NCBI GenBank assembly: GCA_018052705.1
Contig: JAGPMW010000012.1
Coordinates: 1 to 58,393 of the forward strand
Length of the DNA stretch: 58,393 bases
Direction: 5' to 3'
Origin: Selenomonas sp.
GTDB lineage: Bacteria; Bacillota; Negativicutes; Selenomonadales; Selenomonadaceae
The position numbers and the translations under genes are program-made. The notes beneath the pieces were generated by a model, which ran no database searches, had not been told where the DNA came from, and saw nothing but the letters and a program-made list of their open reading frames with translations. The number at the start of each line of letters is the position of its first letter. The stretch's first letter is position 1. Below are positions 54,239 through 58,393 of the stretch, piece by piece.

Positions 54239-55033
54239 TCAAGCCTCAGCCAAAGTTTCCTCATGGCTGGCAAAGGCGCTGTGATTATGGATAGACTCAT
54301 AATTCTCACACTCAAGCGAGAACCAGGCGAGACCTTCGAGTCCCCGCAAAGCGAGGACTGTATCACGCAGGATATCCTCGACAAATTTCGGATTCTCGTA
54401 GGCTCGCTCGGTCACATACTTTTCATCCTCCCGCTTAAGCAGTGGATAAATCGGTGAAGATCCCTGCTGTTCCAGCAGCAGAGCCAGATCTTCAATGTAA
54501 ATGCACTCAATACCGCGTCTGAACCGCAGCTGGACACGGGATACCGAGCGCTGGTTATGTGCACCATAGGCTGATATTTCTTTGCTGCAAGGGCAAAGCG
54601 AGGTAAATGGCACATCGATGCCAAGCTGGAACGTCATCGGTTCACCCAGCCGCTTGCGCCCCGTAAAAAGGCAATCCAAATCGAGTATTGACGCACGGCC
54701 GCTGACCGGTGCCTGTTTATCCACGAAATACTTAAACGACAGCTCGACCTCGGCCGACTGCGCATGCAGACAAGTAAGTGCCTCCTCCAGCATCTGCTCC
54801 ATCTCCTGCTCAGCCAGCGGTTTCTGTCTCCAGGGCATGAGAATCTCAAGGAAGCGGCTCATATGCGTGCCTTTGTACTCGCTGGGCAATGCAACGGTGA
54901 AACGGACACGGGCCAGCACCTGCTGGAAACCGCCTTCCTTCGTCTTGATCAGGAATGGCAGATGCGCATCCTTGATGCCAACCCGCTGAATGGCAATGCC
55001 CCGGGCATCTGCCTGGTTCTGTACATCCCGCAT
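54239..55033 (-). CDS. folE2: GTP cyclohydrolase FolE2 (type IB)
   Basis: Converts GTP to 7,8-dihydroneopterin triphosphate, the entry to folate and to queuosine. The 264-residue length is standard for GCYH-IB. The opening DVQNQADARGIAIQRVGIK and the metal-site Cys in FTSLCPCSKEISAYGAHNQR are diagnostic. It lies directly after queC, which suggests that supply of the queuosine pathway is at least one role. Confidence 0.96.
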   Translation of the reverse strand: MRDVQNQADARGIAIQRVGIKDAHLPFLIKTKEGGFQQVLARVRFTVALPSEYKGTHMSRFLEILMPWRQKPLAEQEMEQMLEEALTCLHAQSAEVELSFKYFVDKQAPVSGRASILDLDCLFTGRKRLGEPMTFQLGIDVPFTSLCPCSKEISAYGAHNQRSVSRVQLRFRRGIECIYIEDLALLLEQQGSSPIYPLLKREDEKYVTERAYENPKFVEDILRDTVLALRGLEGLAWFSLECENYESIHNHSAFASHEETLAEA

Positions 55034-55034
55034 A

Positions 55035-55718
55035 TCAGATTTCCCTCGTTTCGTACTCCACCGGGTCCTCTACGCCAGCCTCGGCAAAGCCGCGCAGACG
55101 CAGTTTGCAGCTGTCGCAGACGCCGCAGGCCTTCTCGCCGCCCTTATAGCAGCTATGCGTGAATTGCAGCGGCGCGCCAAGCTTGACGCCAAGCTTGACA
55201 ATCTCTTTCTTGTCAAGCTGCTGCAACGGTGTCTCGATGGTGATTTTCTTACCCTCGACTGCCGTAGCTGTCGTCGCAAAATTAGCCAGCGACTGGAACT
55301 TCTCGATAAACTCCGGCCGGCAGTCCGGATAACCGGAATAGTCTACGGAATTCACACCGATATAAACATGGCTTGCACCGAGCACCTCGGCATAGCCCAT
55401 CGCATAGGACAAAAAGATCATATTGCGAGCTGGTACATAGGTGACTGGAACCGTATCACGGTCCACATCTCCGTCCGGTACGTCAATCTGCGTATCCGTC
55501 AGTGCCGAGCCGCCAATGTCTTCCATATTCGTCTCGATGATCAGGTGCTTTTTGACTCCGTAGAACTCCGCGATCTTCTTGGCGCCGGTGAGCTCAATGC
55601 TGTGGCGCTGGTGATAGTTGAAGCTGATCGGATAGACCTCATAGCCCTTGCTCTTCGCAACGGCCATGCAGGTACAGCTGTCAAGACCGCCTGATAATAA
55701 TACGACTGCTTTTTCCAT
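55035..55718 (-). CDS. queC: 7-cyano-7-deazaguanine synthase
   Basis: Makes preQ0 from 7-carboxy-7-deazaguanine, ATP and ammonia. The product has 227 residues. The PP-loop is VVLLSGGLDSCT, and the C-terminal zinc site is CYKGGEKACGVCDSCKLR with four cysteines. The start at ATG 55718 has AAGGAG upstream; the longer frame is unlikely. The queD and queE genes are not visible here. Confidence 0.95.
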   Translation of the reverse strand: MEKAVVLLSGGLDSCTCMAVAKSKGYEVYPISFNYHQRHSIELTGAKKIAEFYGVKKHLIIETNMEDIGGSALTDTQIDVPDGDVDRDTVPVTYVPARNMIFLSYAMGYAEVLGASHVYIGVNSVDYSGYPDCRPEFIEKFQSLANFATTATAVEGKKITIETPLQQLDKKEIVKLGVKLGAPLQFTHSCYKGGEKACGVCDSCKLRLRGFAEAGVEDPVEYETREI

Positions 55719-55753
55719 TTTATCGGTACTCCTTGTTCTCAATTTGCCCGGAC

Positions 55754-56398
55754 TCAGCCCCGGATGGCTTTGATAGCTTCCGCTGCATCCCCAGCGCCGT
55801 AAATGGCACTGCCAGCCACGATGATATTCGCGCCTGCCTGACGGACCAGCTTGCTTGTCTCGGCATTGATGCCGCCGTCCACCTCGATATCACAGTCAAA
55901 ATCCATATCCTGAATCGTATGATAGAGCATATGAATTTTCTCCAGCTGCGACTCGATGAATTTCTGTCCGCCAAAGCCAGGATTAACGGTCATGATGAGG
56001 ACCATGTCTACATCAGCTATGAGTTCTTCAATCATAGCGAGCGATGTGCCCGGATTAAGGGCAATGCCTACCTTGCATCCAGCAGCTCTGATCTGCTGAA
56101 TGATCCGGTGATGATGACGCGCTGCCTCCACATGGAATGTGATGATATCCGCACCAGCCTCAGCAAAAGCCTCAATCTGATTCTCTGGATGATCAACCAT
56201 CAGATGCACGTCAAATACAGCCTTGCTGGTTGCCCGCAGGCTCTTGACCACCGGCGACCCCAGCGTGATATTCGGCACGAAACTGCCGTCCATGACGTCG
56301 ATATGCACATATTCAGCTCCGGCGTCGGTCACTTTTTGGACCTCATCGGCCAGGTGAGCAAAATCGGCGGACAGGATGGATGGAGCAATTTTAATCAT
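55754..56398 (-). CDS. rpe: Ribulose-phosphate 3-epimerase
   Basis: Interconverts ribulose 5-phosphate and xylulose 5-phosphate. The 214-residue TIM barrel has IAPSILSADFAHL, VHIDVMDGSFVPN (metal ligands) and VDGGINAETSKL. It overlaps rsgA by 4 bp, the conserved Firmicute order. Confidence 0.97.
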   Translation of the reverse strand: MIKIAPSILSADFAHLADEVQKVTDAGAEYVHIDVMDGSFVPNITLGSPVVKSLRATSKAVFDVHLMVDHPENQIEAFAEAGADIITFHVEAARHHHRIIQQIRAAGCKVGIALNPGTSLAMIEELIADVDMVLIMTVNPGFGGQKFIESQLEKIHMLYHTIQDMDFDCDIEVDGGINAETSKLVRQAGANIIVAGSAIYGAGDAAEAIKAIRG

Positions 56399-57324
56399 TT
56401 ATATTCCTTCTTTCGTGCAAGTTGTTGATTTGACTTGATTTCTTCGTAGATATTCACATAGGCATCATAGCGTTCCTGCGTAATTGTCCCCGCCCCCACA
56501 GCGGCCTTGACCGCGCAGTCCGGCTCATGCGTATGACTGCAGGGAGCAAAGCGGCAGGTATCGAGCTGCGGTTTGAACTCCGGAAAATAGCCCGGCAGGT
56601 TCTGGATATCCAGCTCCGTAAGCTCCATCGCCGAAAAGCCCGGCGTATCGACAATGAATCCATCGCCATATGGCAATAGTTCCGCTACGCGCGTCGTATG
56701 CCGGCCACGCTTGATCTTCTCACTCACGTGGCCGGTCGTCAGCTGCAGATTCACATCAATGCAGTTAAGCAATGAGGACTTGCCGACACCGGAAGGACCG
56801 GCAAAGACGGTTGTCTCCCCCGCCAACTGCTGCCGCAGGGTATCAAGCCCCTGTTTTTCTTTGGCTGACACACGCAGGACCCGATAACCAATCGACTCAT
56901 AGTCCTGCAGGAACGTATCCGCATCCCCATCGTAGAGATCCGTTTTATTGACACAGATCGTGATTTTAGGAATACCAGACCACTCAGCCAAGACAAGGAA
57001 GCGATTGAGCAGCAGCGGATGCAGATCTGGCTGGGCAGCCGCAAAGGTCAGCATCACCTGCGTAATATTAGCGACCGCGGGCCGGCGGAGCATGCTGACC
57101 CGTGGCAGTTGTTCCTCGACAACGCCACTGCCATCATCCAGCCGGGAAATAAGTACCTGATCGCCCGGCACCACCCCGACGCTTTTCCTCGTCTTCCGGA
57201 ACTTGCCACGAAGCTTGCAGGCAATAAGGTCTCCCCCTGTTTGCACGTAGAAAAAGCTGTTATAGGCTTTGATAACCCGGCCCTGCTGCCGGCCCTCCGC
57301 CAATCCGCTTTGCTGCTCTTGCAT
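56395..57324 (-). CDS. rsgA: Ribosome small subunit-dependent GTPase RsgA
   Basis: A 309-residue circularly permuted GTPase that helps mature the 30S subunit. It has an N-terminal OB fold, G4 NKTDL (about 125), G1 GPSGVGKSSLLN (about 175) and G3 VDTPGF (about 222). The C-terminal zinc finger has CRFAPCSHTHEPDC. Located between the PASTA kinase and rpe. Confidence 0.97.
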   Translation of the reverse strand: MQEQQSGLAEGRQQGRVIKAYNSFFYVQTGGDLIACKLRGKFRKTRKSVGVVPGDQVLISRLDDGSGVVEEQLPRVSMLRRPAVANITQVMLTFAAAQPDLHPLLLNRFLVLAEWSGIPKITICVNKTDLYDGDADTFLQDYESIGYRVLRVSAKEKQGLDTLRQQLAGETTVFAGPSGVGKSSLLNCIDVNLQLTTGHVSEKIKRGRHTTRVAELLPYGDGFIVDTPGFSAMELTELDIQNLPGYFPEFKPQLDTCRFAPCSHTHEPDCAVKAAVGAGTITQERYDAYVNIYEEIKSNQQLARKKEYK

Positions 57325-57338
57325 TAACGCTCCTTTAC

Positions 57339-58393
57339 TCAGCGGCTTTTACTGGACTCATTCTTGCCCGGTACCACTGCATTATCGTTCTTATCATTAT
57401 TCTTGTTGTTATCCTTTGTATCCTTGGCGGAATCTTTTCCCTCTTCGGCAATTACCAGACTGATGGATGCACCGTCGGCAACATCACTGCCGCCAGACGG
57501 GCTCTGGCTGATGACCGTACCAGCCGCCTGCTTGCTGGCCTGACGGGATACGCTGCCGACCCTAAAGCCGGCACTGCTGATCGCACCGCGGGCAGCATCC
57601 AGTGGCAGCCCCGTTACATCCGGTACCGAGGCTTTCTTTTCCTTCTTGCCCTTGCTGACGGTAATGTCGACGCTCTTGCCACGGCTGACTTTACTGCCGG
57701 CTCTTGGATCGGTCCCAATGACGGTACCAGCTTCCTCATCAGAATTTTTCTCGTAGACAGACCCCACCTTAAGCCCCATCTTCTCCAACTTAGCAATAGC
57801 ATCACTCTTGCTCAGTCCTTTGAGGTCTGGCATATCCACACTCTCGCCGCCCTTGCTGACATATATGGTAACCATCCGCTCTTCTTTGACTTTCGAACCA
57901 GCCTCCGGCGTCTGGGACACAACCGACCCGACCGGTACATCTGCGTCAAAAGTCTCAGCAACATTGACACGCAGCTTCTTATCCTCTAGGATCTGGCGCG
58001 CCAGTACCATCTGTTTGCCCGTGACATCAGGGACTACAACTTCCGCCGTGCTCCAGAACTTACCAAAGCTCAGGAAAGCACCCACGAAAAAGCCCAGCAG
58101 CAGAACCGTCACCAGTCCGGCTATAAACTTCTTGGATTTGAATACCGATCGCTCCGGCTCTGAATCTTCATATGCCGGCTGATTCGGCTGACGGCGCGAA
58201 GGCATCGACTGCGCGGGATCTTGTACCCGGGGCAGAACCTGCGTGGCATAAAGATCCTGCTGGGGAGCCGCGTAACCTGTACCTCCCCCCAGCATCTGTT
58301 CAGCCTGAGCAATATCATGTACCAGCTCATCGCTGCCCGGCCGTATCGCAGGATCTTTGCTCATCGCCCGCGATACAATAGCCTCCACTACTG
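57339..58393 (-). CDS. prkC: PASTA-domain Ser/Thr protein kinase, C-terminal part (partial)
   Basis: The gene runs off the right edge; only the last 351 or so codons are visible. The end of the kinase domain is seen (VSRAMSKDPAIRPGSDELV, the conserved Arg region). A juxtamembrane linker follows, then one membrane span (FIAGLVTVLLLGFFVGAF) and three PASTA repeats (starting VVVPDVTG, DMPDLKGLS and SVPDVTGL), each with the usual G-x-V-x-x-x-P pattern. The tail is Lys/Asn/Asp-rich. PASTA repeats bind muropeptides or peptidoglycan in known kinases. It precedes rsgA, as in other Firmicutes. Confidence 0.94.
   Translation of the reverse strand, partial: VVEAIVSRAMSKDPAIRPGSDELVHDIAQAEQMLGGGTGYAAPQQDLYATQVLPRVQDPAQSMPSRRQPNQPAYEDSEPERSVFKSKKFIAGLVTVLLLGFFVGAFLSFGKFWSTAEVVVPDVTGKQMVLARQILEDKKLRVNVAETFDADVPVGSVVSQTPEAGSKVKEERMVTIYVSKGGESVDMPDLKGLSKSDAIAKLEKMGLKVGSVYEKNSDEEAGTVIGTDPRAGSKVSRGKSVDITVSKGKKEKKASVPDVTGLPLDAARGAISSAGFRVGSVSRQASKQAAGTVISQSPSGGSDVADGASISLVIAEEGKDSAKDTKDNNKNNDKNDNAVVPGKNESSKSR

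Noticed and set aside
1..58393. CRISPR array, tRNA or rRNA genes
   Set aside because: No regularly spaced repeats and no tRNA or rRNA signatures were seen in the window.

Overview
The window most likely comes from a diderm Firmicute of the class Negativicutes (Selenomonas/Mitsuokella-like). The evidence is a mix of traits: three T-box leaders and a prkC-rsgA-rpe gene order, as in Gram-positive lineages, together with remains of an RND/membrane-fusion efflux system, which implies an outer membrane. GC content is intermediate. Nearly every gene lies on the minus strand; the exceptions are a small unknown gene, an ascorbate-type PTS operon and a DUF1883 gene. The species call is an inference from gene content only.

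Layout. 1-4270: a Trp T-box operon, trpF-trpC-(chorismate mutase family)-trpB-trpA, without trpE/G/D. 4339-5489: a secreted two-repeat protein and a small unknown protein. 5612-9573: an ArsR-type regulator followed by a decayed efflux operon, in which the membrane-fusion gene has a large internal deletion plus a frame change and the RND permease has an in-frame TAG. 9742-10643: a low-molecular-weight phosphatase and a PPC/DUF296 protein.

10665-26923 is a defence island read as one minus-strand series: a Cro-like regulator with paired operators, brxA, brxB, brxC, pglX, a DUF1016/YhcG nuclease, pglZ, a non-coding scar with an IS30-family remnant, then an EVE-type McrB and McrC. This is a type 1 BREX set with no visible brxL; a modification-dependent McrBC pair lies where brxL is usually found. 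I regard it as the most interesting part of the window.

27408-31407: an Asp/Glu racemase homologue lacking its first catalytic base, a GNAT acetyltransferase, a small membrane protein, a two-component system with a Met-rich sensor loop, and a Met/His-rich membrane protein. 31513-35858: a PRD/EIIB/EIIA regulator divergent from an EIIA-EIIB-EIIC ascorbate-type PTS. 35972-44210: an alpha/beta hydrolase, Leu T-box-leuA, an acyl-CoA thioesterase, an HPt protein, a CsoR-type repressor with a His-rich extension, and Ile T-box-ileS. 44277-46896: a DsrE-like protein with an NRAMP Mn/Fe transporter, and DUF1737 and DUF1883 proteins. 47066-47923: rplM-rpsI.

48170-58393: cobalamin genes (cbiD-cbiE; cbiA-cobD-cobC) joined upstream to a housekeeping series running prkC (partial)-rsgA-rpe-queC-folE2-flippase-like protein. 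FolE2 and QueC can both serve queuosine synthesis. The cobalamin genes act in ring methylation, a,c-amidation, aminopropanol-phosphate formation and alpha-ribazole dephosphorylation.
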